This document shows positions 12,842-24,456 of a stretch of DNA of 64,000 bases, one piece after another (within the stretch, counting starts at the first letter, position 1; the number at the start of each line of letters is the position of its first letter). The stretch is from positions 1 through 64,000 of the forward strand of contig NW_019029066.1 in the NCBI RefSeq assembly GCF_002105155.1. Direction: 5' to 3'. The notes beneath the pieces are model-generated. The model saw only the letters and a list, made by a program, of their open reading frames with translations, had not been told where the DNA came from and searched no databases. Position numbers and translations under genes: made by a program. This stretch comes from Lobosporangium transversale (Eukaryota; Mortierellomycota; Mortierellomycetes; Mortierellales; Mortierellaceae).

Positions 12842-15800
12842 ATGGCCTCACAAGAGCGGGTCGATTCAAAACGACGCAGAGTCTCAAGGGCATGGTAAGA
12901 CATCCTCTTTCATACATCTCTTGGCCGTTTTCAGCCATTGCGAGCATGGACCACTTACAATTGCTTTTTTTTTTTTGTTCTTTTCTTTTCTTTCTCTCTC
13001 TCCTTGTTCCTTCTATCGCTGATCCATTTGCTCTTTCCTTCTTTTACCACAAACGCAATGGATCTTTTACTCCACCAGTGATACTTGTCGGAGAAAAAAG
13101 GTCCGCTGCGATGGTGTACAGCCTTCATGCACCAATTGCACCACCTTCGGTTTCCAATGCACGTATGTCTAGTTAAAATGGTTTTTGACATTTATTCTTG
13201 CTACAAATATAACTGAGTAGAACGATGCAATCAAAGTTTTGGCGCTTGTTTACAAATGCTTTGTTTTATTTCTTTCTATATGCTGACTGATCTATTTCGA
13301 TCTACTATGTCTTTCCATTTACTCTCCTATCTCATACCATCTTTTTTTATAAAGATTCAATGATTCTGCAAAAAAGAGAGGGCCTCCTAAAGGATATATC
13401 GAAGCATTAGAAAACAGATTACATAGGATGGAGAATCTTCTTGGAGGACTTGTTCAAAGTGGAGAGCGCCCTAAATTAGATCTTGATAGCTTAAAGGAGG
13501 ATCTAGATGAAGACATCGATACAGCCGACACAGTCTGGCCATCTCACTCACCCGATAATACATCAATACTTGGGCATCCAGCTAGCTCAGTATCTGCATC
13601 AGGGAACCGTCATAGTTCGCCTTCGACGGCAGATATTTCTACGAACCCATCGACTCTCCTTAATGAATCGGCTGGACTGGATGATGATGAAAAAAAAGCT
13701 ATGCAGTTCGATCTGGATGCTAGACAAAAGATCAATGCACTATCGGATAGCATGGACTCGATGAATTTGGATGATGGCGGATTCATTCGATACCTCGGCA
13801 ACAGCTCAGGAATTGATCTACTACAAAAGAGTCAGATTTTAAAGAATGGATATCTCATGGTTCCCGTGAAAATGAGAGATCACCAGGAATGGCTGCTCGA
13901 GAGAGAGGCCGAGGTCGCTCAGGCTGCAGCAGCTATGCCTCTTCCACCCAATGATTTAGCTGATCATCTAATAGAGTGCTACTGGACCCATGTGCATCGA
14001 CATATCCCTGTTGTTCACAAATCATCATTCATGCGCCAGTATCGGAATCCGGACCCTGATAAGAGACCTCCAAGAGTACTCTTGAATGCCATGTTTGCTA
14101 TTGCTTCTCGTTTTTCGCAACACCCAGAGATCACAGGATACGGTAACGATACCGAGGGATTTGGGGACGAGTATTTCTACAGAGCAAAACGATTAGTCGA
14201 TTTGGAATACGAGTTGCCACGTCAGTCATCCATTCAGGCGTTGTTACTCATGGTTACTTATCGTCTCACAAACTCCAAATCGGGTGGTCGTGTCTGGGTA
14301 TTGTTAGGCATGGCCACGAGAATGGCACAGGACATGGGTATGCATCGAAACTCATCCCGTTGGGACCTTCCGCCTCTAGAGACCGAGATCCGTAAACGGT
14401 TGTGGTGGACTTGTTATATAATGGATCGTCAAGTCAGTGCTGCAATGGGTCGACCGCTCGCCATCGATGACAACGATTGCGATGTTGATTTCCCTGTAAT
14501 GATCGATCAAGATTGGAATGATTTCGATGGTATTTCAGGATCACCAGATGAAGGTGCGGAAAAGCGTAAGGAGGAGTCCCAGTTTTCACTTCATTATTTT
14601 ACTGAAACCATCAAACTGTGCCAGATTCTTGGGCAAATTCTGAGGCGCATTTATGGGGCCACGACAAGGAATCATGGACCTGTGCAGGTTAGCTCGACTG
14701 TCGCAGAGCTCGATAATATGCTTACAAATTGGCTTCTAGGTCTTCCTAAGGAGCTGAAATATGACCATCAGATCATGGCTAGTGGTGCTAAGATTAATCG
14801 TTGGGTTGCTACTATTCACTGTTCATACTGTAAGGGCTGATATTTTTTTGGAATGAAATTTAAGATCACAAAGCAATTATGACCTTGTAAAGAAAAACGC
14901 GATACTTATAATTTTTTTTTTTTCCATTTTTTTTTTCTCCACCATTTCAGACGTCTGTCTGATTTTATTGCATCGGCCATACATGTTTCCAACGTCTCTG
15001 ACAAAGTCCAAGATTTCCGAATCAATGCCATCACTCAACATCGCAGTTTCAGCTGCCAACTCGATTACACATCTCCTTGGAAAACTGGATGAGATCGGAC
15101 ATCTTGATGATGCATGGAATTTTTCAACGTTCGAAGCCTTTACTTCGGCTCTGATCCATTTGACTAATTCTGCATCAATCAATATCCGGCTTCAGACCCA
15201 AGCCAGAAAGAACTTGGTCAAGTGTATCGAATACATGAAGAAGATTGGCCAACGTTGGTTCAATGCTGCAAAGTTCTCGGTGTTGTTGGAAGACCTAATG
15301 TGTGCACACTTGAATTTTGATGACTATAATAATCAGGAAGGCCGTCTTATGGAGCCTATCGTGATTGGTAGAGTTGGGGAACCTGGTTCCTCCTATCCGA
15401 TTATTCTTAGGGACCAGAATCATCCTTCAGGAGGGACGCTGCTATTTGCGCCGAAACCTATAGGCACGCCTTACTCACCCAGCTCGAGCACGACTACTCC
15501 TGATTCATCTCCATCGATGCCTATGGCGCATCATCCGGATGCTCAAGATACTAAGAATGATGTGGTAGGATCAGATACCGCCTCAACAAGTGGTATCAAT
15601 CAAGAATCTACAGGGCACTCATCCGTTCGACAAGTGAAAAAAGGACGAAAACCAACATCGCAAAGGAATTCACTTTTGTCCTCAACTTCTACTGGCAGCA
15701 GCTCACCTTCTCAGCCGACATTATCCAGTTGTAGTAACAATGAGCCTCCATCTGCAGCTGTGCCTGGATCAGTATCAATACCGACCCTCAAAAGCTCGAC

Positions 15801-16692
15801 ATCTCCAGCGACATCGACGTTGCAGGACCAACCAATGTTTACATTCTCCTCCTTGTCGACCCCTGGAATGTTTACGGAAGGGCAGGCATTTATGGACCAT
15901 GATCAAATGCTTGCTCAACAACAGTTGCAGCTGCAGCAGCTGCAAGAGCAAAGCGGACAGCAAACACAACTGTCGCTGAAGCTACGAGCGTTACAACAAC
16001 AGCCGCAGCAACAGCCGCAACAACAACAGCAACAGCAACCCTTTTCGGCCACACCACTGTTTTCATCGCCGTTTGCGCTTCAAACAAGCAGGAATTTTGG
16101 CCCGATGATAGGGCTCCCTACCTCTCAACCGCCACCCGTCCCAGCTGGTTCAGTTCTTAGACAGCTCTTGCAGCAGGATTTGAAACAGGGCCAGCAGCAG
16201 CAGCAGCAAAAGCAACAACAGACTGAGCAGTCATTCATATCATACCAACAGCAACAACAACCATTCCCACAAAGCAGCAATTTCATTCTAACGAGTGCTG
16301 CTACAATAGCAGCAGGAACTGACTTTAAGTCCAGTCCTAGTATATCAGGCCTTGTATCGTGTGATAACAATAATAGCAATAACAACAACAGCTCCACTAC
16401 AACGACATTTGCATTTATGAATGCTTCTAATCCAGTACACACGTCTAATGGAGGAGTAGACTTTTCAGACTTCTCGTTGTTCCCCCAACTTCAGCAACAG
16501 CAACGGCAACAGCATCAGCTTTTGCAAGCGCAGATGACACAGCAACAGCAACAACAACAACAACAACAACAGCAACAGCAGGATGGAAGTACGATGGCCG
16601 CAGTACCAAATCCATTTTTTGGCATCCCCAACACTATTGATTGGGACGAATGGAACAGTTATATAGCTAGTGCTGGTCTCCAAAAGTTTTGA
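12842..16692 (+). CDS. Zn(II)2Cys6 fungal-specific transcription factor with polyQ C-terminus
   Basis: Four exons: 12842-12894, 13079-13162, 13355-14829 and 14951-16692. All introns are GT-AG; the product is 1117 residues. The binuclear cluster is at Cys18, 21, 28, 35, 38 and 45 (CX2CX6CX6CX2CX6C), followed by a linker and coiled coil (KRGPPKGYIEALENRLHRME). The fungal transcription factor regulatory domain (Fungal_trans) spans about residues 220-420; recognisable parts are YWTHVHRHIPVVHKSSF and RLWWTCYIMDRQVSAAMGRP. The C-terminal third is Ser/Pro-rich with three Gln-rich blocks (genomic about 15900-16040, 16190-16260 and 16490-16580), probably activation domain. The first zinc-ligand Cys codon is split by intron 1. 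Target genes are unknown. It converges on SCAP with a 198-bp gap. Confidence 0.93.
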
Positions 16693-16890
16693 AAAGACCA
16701 GCTTTTGGATCAATCATTCCTTGTCCGTTTGTACAATATGCATTGAATAAATAGTAATAATTTTAACAAAAGGCTACAACATGTTATTTATTTCACATTA
16801 CTGTACAAATGGACACGACTAAAATGAAGGGGAAAAAAATCACAATATAAGCAGAAAAATAATATTGATTTAAGAATTGGTGGATATACA
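16693..16890. terminator. Shared 3' region of convergent genes, with poly-A signal
   Basis: TTGAATAAATAG at about 16742-16753 contains AATAAA about 55 bp after the regulator's stop, a plausible polyadenylation signal. SCAP ends 198 bp further on the opposite strand, so the two 3' UTRs may overlap. Confidence 0.55.
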
Positions 16891-19800
16891 TTAATGGAGA
16901 TGTTTTTCGCGGTCTTCACCGTCCTGTTCTTCATCCTCATCCTGAAGACGCACAATCTTGATAAAGTTACCGAACCCTATGACAATGTCTTTAATTTCCA
17001 TTTCCCTCCCACTGTCAGAGTAGGACGATGATAGTGATAAGGACGATGACGAAGATGGCAGCTGTTGAGAATGACAATCCTTCTGTTGTCTGCTTATTCG
17101 CCTCGGCAATGCCTCCAACAACTTTGTCTCTACAAAAGGTAGTAGAAATGACTCTAAATCATCATTACCATCATTGCTATCCTCATAATGTTCCTCTGTC
17201 ATCATCCAAGCACCATCAGTCCGTACAGAAGGCCTCTCATTTCGCCCAGACTGTGTTGGATACATAAACGACTGTCCATGCTTATTAAGAGAGGAGGGCG
17301 AAGACGGGGACAAGTTGATTGCAGACTGTCTGGTTTTGGGTCCCTTTAAATACATATGTCCCCGATGATGGTTACCCTGATATGAAAAAGATGCAGGCTT
17401 TTGTTGAAGTTTTGGCTTCATCTCTGGATTTAGGATCGACAAGTCGCCACGGAGGTAGTGATGAGCATGGGATTGATCGTGCACTGGGACAGGCATTGCC
17501 ATTGAAGATCCATTAGAGCTGACCATAACGTCGGATGTATCAGTTGCACTCTGCCTTTGTACTGGAGCTATAGTAAACGGACGAGATTGCTGCTGCTGCG
17601 AGGATAATGGTGATTGCAAATTGAGAGTGCGCACTGACAAGTTCAGACTCCAGACTCCTAGATCCTTAAATATGCATTGATAAAGGTCTGCTTCCCAAAG
17701 TTCCCATCCTCGTTTTAAAGGACGGTTACCGGCTTTTGGAGAGTCTATAGTAGCAATAGCATTCGCCCAATTAGACGAATCAAAACCACCTTCACCTTTC
17801 CGTCGACTCCGCATGTTATTGTTGAGATTGCCCAGAACAGACGAATAGAATTGCCTAGGGGGTTGGAGAGTATCACTAAGATTACTAACTGCTGTAGACT
17901 CTATCCGACGTACACCGTACAAGCGAGAGTTGCTGACCGTTATGCTCTTGCCACCGCGCTGTTTCATGAAACCCACAAGTCGTGGCGCTGGTAGCGACGA
18001 GCTTAGCGTACCAATGAAATCCATTGAATTATCCGTGCTTGTTTTTAAAGTTGACTCAAACAGGCTATTTGAACGCGTAAACTCAGAAGGTAGGTCCCGA
18101 TATTGAGTAGACACACCTTCTCGCCTTGTTCCAGAATCGAGCCCAGGCCCTGATGGTCGACTATAAGACGTTGTTATACCCATCAAGCCTTCCCATTCTA
18201 CAATCCATATCATCACTGTTTCGTCTGTGCTACTAGAAACAACCAGCCAAACACGTGGCGCAGGTTCGCCTGTCAATCCATCCTCCAGTTCAAGAGCATG
18301 AAAACACAACTTTGTAATTGCGCCTTGGTGCGACGGTTGATGACTACTATCAGGGGATTCCTGCGAGCGCCCTCTAGCATAATGAGTGACGCTTGGTGTA
18401 GAGAGGAGTCCTCGGGAAAGGATCCAAACTAGATTCCCATGCTCTAAATCCCAGATTTTGATTGCACCATTTGAATAGCCAACAGCTACCATGGGTACTT
18501 CTGGATCCAACGTTAATACAGAGGGGCTGACGCCTGTACCAAGGCCTGAATGACTCCAGAGAGATGTCCATTTGTCCCGCCCGAATATGCCAGTCGTGAT
18601 ATCTAAAGCCGAGATTAAAGCCCTGTTGGTGCTCCAGCATTGAATGCCTCCATCTTTGCCAGCAGCAACAAGGTAGGTCTTAGGCTTCAGCCCGAGCTCC
18701 TCTCTAGTCTTGGGATCTAGAACAACGACTTCTAGCTCTGTAACTCCTCCTCGATGCTTGCATTCCGCGATATATGTACCAGTGCCTGCGGAAAGATCCC
18801 ACTGCCAGATTTGGCCGTCGCGATAACCCACCAACAAGGAGAGTCCCCAGAGACAAACGCTAGTTACTTTTAGTTTGGAAGTATCTGTTGTCGATGTGGA
18901 TGTGCTCAGCGTTGCTTCGAACTTGCGTACTAACTCTAACGATGGGTTTAGCACTGGCACTCGCTCCATCCAGTATCCATCCGTCTGTGGAGATGTTATA
19001 GAGTCTAGCTTCCAAACATGAATACTGTTGTCACCGTATCCAGCGATTGCAAATCTACCTGTGCAATCTAGCTTTAGAAACTTTACAGGGCGATTCCTGG
19101 ATCGTTGGATCCCGGGCTTAGTAGACGTTGCTGTTGCCTCCCTTTCTTCTAGACGGACTAATGGGACGGTATTTTGATCAATATCACCTCCTGACATTAC
19201 TGCAGCAGTAGTCGATCCACTCCATAAAAGGATAGTCCCATCCATGCTTGAGGTCAATACAAGACATGCTTCTACAGAGACATCCATCTGGTCAATATCG
19301 GACTTATGACCTCTCTTGTGCAAGGTGTCTACAATCCCTGGTAAGGGCAAGCATGGTATTCCTGCTGCTTCTTGTCCTAGCTCTCTTGCTTCCTGGGTCA
19401 TCAATTCATCCATCATCAGCTTTCTCTTGGACTGATAATCTCCGGGCAAGACAATAAATGGAAACCTCCATTGCAAATCGACCAATAATTTGCGCTGTGG
19501 ACTTAATAGATACGATAATAGCAGCAAAATCGCAGCTGCCAGGACAATAGATGGAATCACAAACACACGCACGAGCCAGACAGCGAAGAAACAGATGAAT
19601 ATCATTACATCTCGAAGAAGCTTAAATGGCCGACGTGGATCTAACAGTTGATCATTGTTTAGTGATATTGGGTTTCCAGTATTTACGCCGTTGAGAGTGT
19701 CGGCACCTAAATCATGATCCACTTCACATTCAGAATTCTCAGACTCTGGAGGGGTCATATGACATGTTGTTGAACTTAAGGTGGTGTCAAAACTAGAAGA

Positions 19801-20691
19801 TGGTACTAATGCCACAACTGCGGGTGACTCAATCTCCAGATAGCCTCCAACTTTGCCTGGGTCAATTAATGTCCAAAACTCCGCTGCATCCTCCGATGAT
19901 AGGATGCGCCAATAAGACACAGTAATAGGGCCGTGTTGCTCTGTTTCTCCTCTAGCAGGTTGATTTGTAGTGCCATAAATATATCCAAGATACGCCATGA
20001 CACCCAGCATCTAATATGTTCAAAAATCGATTAATGAGGTCAAGCGAAGAAAAAAAAAAAAAAAAAAACTACTAAAGTAAAGCAGCAACAGCCAGTCCAT
20101 ATACATATATGACTTGTCTGTAAAATAGTGCTTACAGTAATGGATGTAAAGATTCGGCCTTTTCGATTAGCTTTTGACGGCTTCCCGCTTGACTTTGACT
20201 CGCCACCATCACTATTTTGTGAGCTAGTGCTATCCTTCCGATGATGTCGACTCCGTTCGTCTTCGTATGTGAAAGCGCCATTGGGTTTTATAGATTGGTG
20301 TCGTGTTGTTCCGAATGGGTAGCGTGAGTAAGCGGTTGCGGATCGAGTGGATAGATCTGAGAGTTCTAGACGGCGGATATCAATCGAGATGACAGTGATA
20401 AAGAATGTCATCTGTAGAAGATAGTCCATGATGACAGCCGCAATGGCAAAAGTACAAAACTCTTGGACAGCTGGGATAGTTGTCATGGCTCCAATGACCA
20501 GTAAGCATAGTTCTGCTACAAGTGTCATTGTGATCGAAACCCCAACAGTGCCTAGTCCTCGCCCTACCCTTTCCTTGACGGGCAAATCCATTGATGTCTC
20601 GACAACTGCGTGTACCAAGATGTTGATATTTTCTACGCCTACGACGATAATCATAAACGGTAAAATTTCCCTATGATGCCAGAGGATCACA

Positions 20692-20722
<31 letters not shown>

Positions 20723-22615
20723 AAGTTGCAGATAAAGAATAAGCTGTTTTATACGAGAGCTATCTGAAAGGAAAAACACTTACCATGGCATAAGTGTTAA
20801 TGTAACTCCAAAAACTGAGCAAAGACCGATGGACATGAGCAACGATACAAAGACTGTTGCGACAGCAGCGATTCCAAGGCCGTACTTGGACTTGACTAAG
20901 TCCACTCTCCCAACTGATAATGAAATGTAAAGAAACATTACAAAATAAGCCATTGCAAGTAGCCAGTATTCAGCAGATATATTTGTTCGTGGTTGTGCAT
21001 TCTCCTATAACATTTATATATATATGTATAATAAAAATAAAATAAATAAAAAAAGCTGTGAGTGTTAATGTCATATATACTTAATGGTTTAGATATGCTT
21101 TTATTGCTTTATTGCTTTACCTACCTCTGTGACAAGACGCCTAGATATTGTTTGTGATAAATCCATTGGCAGGATCCCTTGGACCATAAATTGGAGGCTA
21201 GTATTTCCTATTGGGGCTGAGGTTAAGGTTGAAGTTGAGGTTGAGGTAGATGTTGATGCTGATGCTAGTGAGGCTGATGTCGATGTATCAATTATATTGC
21301 CTGATTTTTGATCCTTATTGAGCATACCGAATTTCAATGGTAGAGTATCCTCCGTGGCGATAGGCGATGCTTTGTGCGGATTTCGGACATCATGGATCAT
21401 ATCATGCTGATCAAGGTCAGCTTGTAGTTCCAAAATAAGTCTGTTGAAGATCAGACGCCATGCTCGTCTTACATCCAATGTGTTCCATGCAAAGCCCTCT
21501 TTATGCATGAATTTATTATCATATTGTTGATCATGATGATGACGACGATTCTTGCCAAGATCGCCCCGTAAATAGTATGCCATAATCAAGGACGCTTGAG
21601 GATGTTCATCCACTAATGAATTATGATGGTCCAAAGATAGGATACCAAACGTTGTTGTGGATTGTTCATCTCGGGGTGAATGCACAAGACATTTACGCTC
21701 AATCTGTGCAGATCGACTCTGATTTGTAGTGTCACTATTCTGCTCCAGAGGCTCCAATACACAAATGTCTTTGAGTGAGATCATCCATGGCGATTTCATG
21801 GGGTCCTTTCCTGCAGCAGCTGATGTGGCAGCACCCCTTTCGGTATCCGATCGTATTTTATCGTCTGAGCTATATTCAACTTCAATATTTTGTAGTTTCC
21901 GCTGGATATGGGCGGCATAGGCCAATAAATCTGTCGTTGTTATTGGAGTCAGATGAAGTCTATCTCGCTCTTTCATCATCTTCTTGTCTGATCTAAAATT
22001 CGCGTTGGTTTCTGTATCAACAAGGTTTTTCTCTTGTTCTTCTCCTTCCTCTTCCTCTTCTTGCAGTGGTGTTAATAGGAGCTCCGTAGCATTTATAATG
22101 ATTGGAGCGATAAAGTGAAGTGGATCCATAGAAGGTAGGTTTCGGTTGAACACTTCGGGATCTTGCGTCCATGTTGGAACGATTGTCTTTTGTGTCCAAA
22201 ACAAATCTAGATCTCCTTCAAACACATGCTGGTCGTGGTATCGAGGATGGTGGCTACGCCGTCTACCACTTTTTCCGCCACCACTGGGGACCATCAACAG
22301 TTCTGTAGAATAGTACTTCCATGCTGAGAGTGAGAGGTTACGACTAGAGAGAGCAGCAGCAGCAGACCGTTGTCGAACATAAGTTGAAGAGTTGTAGGAA
22401 GTAATAATACCAGGATAAGAGATCATACCAACAAAGACGATCACTAAGACCATCACAGTTGCCTGGTTGGAAGCACAAAGTCGACCATGGTGGTAGAATG
22501 CTTGGGCAAGAGTGCTATGGTAACGGCGCAATGTTGGGTTGGTGTGAATGGACAATGTAGTGGAGAGAAAAGAAGCGAACCAGGCTATGCCCGGGATCCG
22601 CGAAAGGACGGACAT
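16891..22615 (-). CDS. SCAP: SREBP cleavage-activating protein (SCAP/Scp1) homologue
   Basis: Exons 22615-21125, 21004-20784, 20670-20136 and 20010-16891 give 1788 residues, longer than human SCAP (1279). The N-terminal FYHHGRLCASNQ segment and first membrane helix (about 54-71) precede a long Ser/Thr/His-rich loop. The sterol-sensing domain runs from about 508 to 670, with LYISLSVGRVDLVKSKYG, LLMSIGLCSVFG and VVGVENINILVH. It ends in SIDIRRLELSD, whose Asp (about 668) matches mammalian Asp443 at which mutation blocks sterol sensing. Two further helices follow, then a WD40 propeller (SSMDGTILLWSG, AGYGDNSIHVWKL, AAGKDGGIQCWS, VGYSNGAIKIWDL, SSTDETVMIWIV). SCAP escorts SREBP from the ER to the Golgi when sterol or oxygen is low. 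Introns 2 and 3 contain poly-A/T tracts. Confidence 0.93.
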
Positions 22616-23187
22616 GTGAAGGAAAAAAAAGTAAAAAAAAGTCGTTTGGGTGAACCCCCGTCACTCGAGTCGCCAAGATTGCTTTTTGGGTGAAGGGGGA
22701 AAGATATGAAAGAAAGAGACAGGATGGAGAAATATGTTAAATTCGTTTTTGAGTTTTAACCCTTGTGCATCAGTTTTTTTTGTAAGATTTGGAATGAAAG
22801 AACATTTACCATGCTGGAAGCAAATAATTTTGTGTTTTCGATAAAAAGATCGATCATTCACTATCTCTGACCTATCACAACTTGAACATGTATCATAGAA
22901 ACACCTTTGTTCCTTGCATGCATGGTGTCCATCAAAGGTTCTCTCATATGATACCATAGAGGTGGATTTCTATGTTGATTCGTGCAGATGTTTGAGAAAA
23001 GGGTGCAATTTGTGCAATCCGCTTGGAAATAATAAATGTCAGGAGCATGGGCCGTTCACACTTTCAAGAAATACAAAGGACATCCGGAGCGTGCTTTTAT
23101 AAATATTATTCTTTTATTATCCTTTTAAGTATTTTTTTTTTTTTTTTTTTTTTTATTGCTTTCTATGGATTGTTGATATTTTGAGAT
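22616..23187. other. Intergenic: SCAP promoter and RPL23 3' end
   Basis: No gene supported. A poly-T run of about 25 nt lies at about 23130-23154, just downstream of RPL23. Confidence 0.45.
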
Positions 23188-24285
23188 TTAGACGACGGTA
23201 CCAGCACAGGAAGCAATACGGGGCCACAAATCAGCGCACTCCTTACCAACGGGACCAGTGATGGCAGATCCCTTCATCTCACCCTTGGGGTTGACAATAA
23301 CACCAGCATTGTCTAGTTGATACATTCACAACAAAAAAAAGAAAGACAAATCAGTCTGCCATCATATGACACAGTAATCTTGGACAAGGCATTTTTTTTT
23401 TTTTTTTTTTTTTTGGCACAAACCTTCAAAATAGATGAAGACACCATCACGACGACGCCAGGCCTTGCGCTGGCGGATGATGACAGCAGGCATAACTAAA
23501 CAAAAGAAAAAAAAAAAAAAAAGCAAACCCAATCCAACATAAAGATATAAGAAACAGCGATCACCGATAAGTAACCTAGTGAACATTAGTTGTCCCTTTG
23601 TTGACACTCCCACTCACCCTTCTTCCTCAACTCAGGCTTGCCCTTCTTGACAGTTGCCATGACCATGTCGCCAACACCACCGGCAGGGAGTTTGTTAAGG
23701 CGACCGTGAATTCCCTTAACAGAAATAACGTACAAGTTCTTAGCGCCAGAGTTGTCGGCGCAGTTCATAACAGCACCAACAGGCAGACCCAAAGTCATAC
23801 GGAATTTGTTTCCAGAAGAAGCCCCTCCTAATATTCATTTATATCGTAGAACAAAGTGACATTGCTGTTTTTTTTTAGTCCATTGCTTTTTAATCTGATG
23901 AATTATAGTCTTCTTATCGCCAGTAATTGCCCATGTCGTCAGAAGTAGTTGGGTCCTTCATGAATCATAGTTTCGCCATGAAATCCATGTAATAAATCGA
24001 TCCTGACCAGCTTTTTTTTTGTAATTGTTTTATTTCTCAACATTACGAGAGCAGTGACATAAAATTGGTAATATCAAGCAAACCACTTCCAACAAAGCAA
24101 TAGTACTGATGACTTGATTGTTAGAGTAGATGTATCCAGGTGGCGCATGCTATGCTGATTGATGGATATGACAATGGGTTGGATGGAAGTTACAATAGAT
24201 CTATTCCATGTATCCAGTGCTTGGCTTTCTTGGGAGCCCCCTCAGTGACCACTCAATTTTCTCTAGGCGCACCTTTTGCACTCAT
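23188..24285 (-). CDS. RPL23: 60S ribosomal protein uL14 (RPL23)
   Basis: Proposed exons: 24285-24273, 23827-23618, 23495-23424 and 23312-23188, giving 139 residues against about 140 in the family. Highly conserved uL14 segments are clear: [57 protein letters not shown] and [20 protein letters not shown]. The protein sits at the 60S subunit interface near the elongation-factor site. The 13-nt first exon (ATG AGT GCA AAA G) is inferred from frame, total length and family N-termini; its donor GTGCGC is weak, so the start is the least certain part. Intron 1 is about 445 nt and intron 3 carries a poly-T run. It is divergent from RPL27. Confidence 0.93.
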
Positions 24286-24456
24286 GCTGACTTTATAATG
24301 AAGTTTAGAAGGAAAAGGAAATGAATTTTAGCTGTTAGACTGGTTTATAATAACGGTTTGCCTCGTGACTTGGTTGATTCTCAATTCAAAACCATTTTGT
24401 TCAACCAGTGAGTGTTTTTTGATCTCCCTCTTTTTTCGAATCTTTTTTTGACCGAG
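24286..24456. promoter_or_regulatory. Shared bidirectional promoter of RPL23 and RPL27
   Basis: Only 171 bp separate the two proposed start codons, so both ribosomal protein genes must be driven from here, or from within the first introns. The segment is pyrimidine-rich near the RPL27 start (CCCTCTTTTTTCG). No named motif was assigned with certainty. The limit on the RPL23 side depends on the inferred 13-nt first exon. Confidence 0.6.

Noticed and set aside
15890-16713. Ala/Leu/Cys-rich ORFs antisense to the regulator's Gln blocks
   Set aside because: Arise from CAG/CAA repeats read in reverse.
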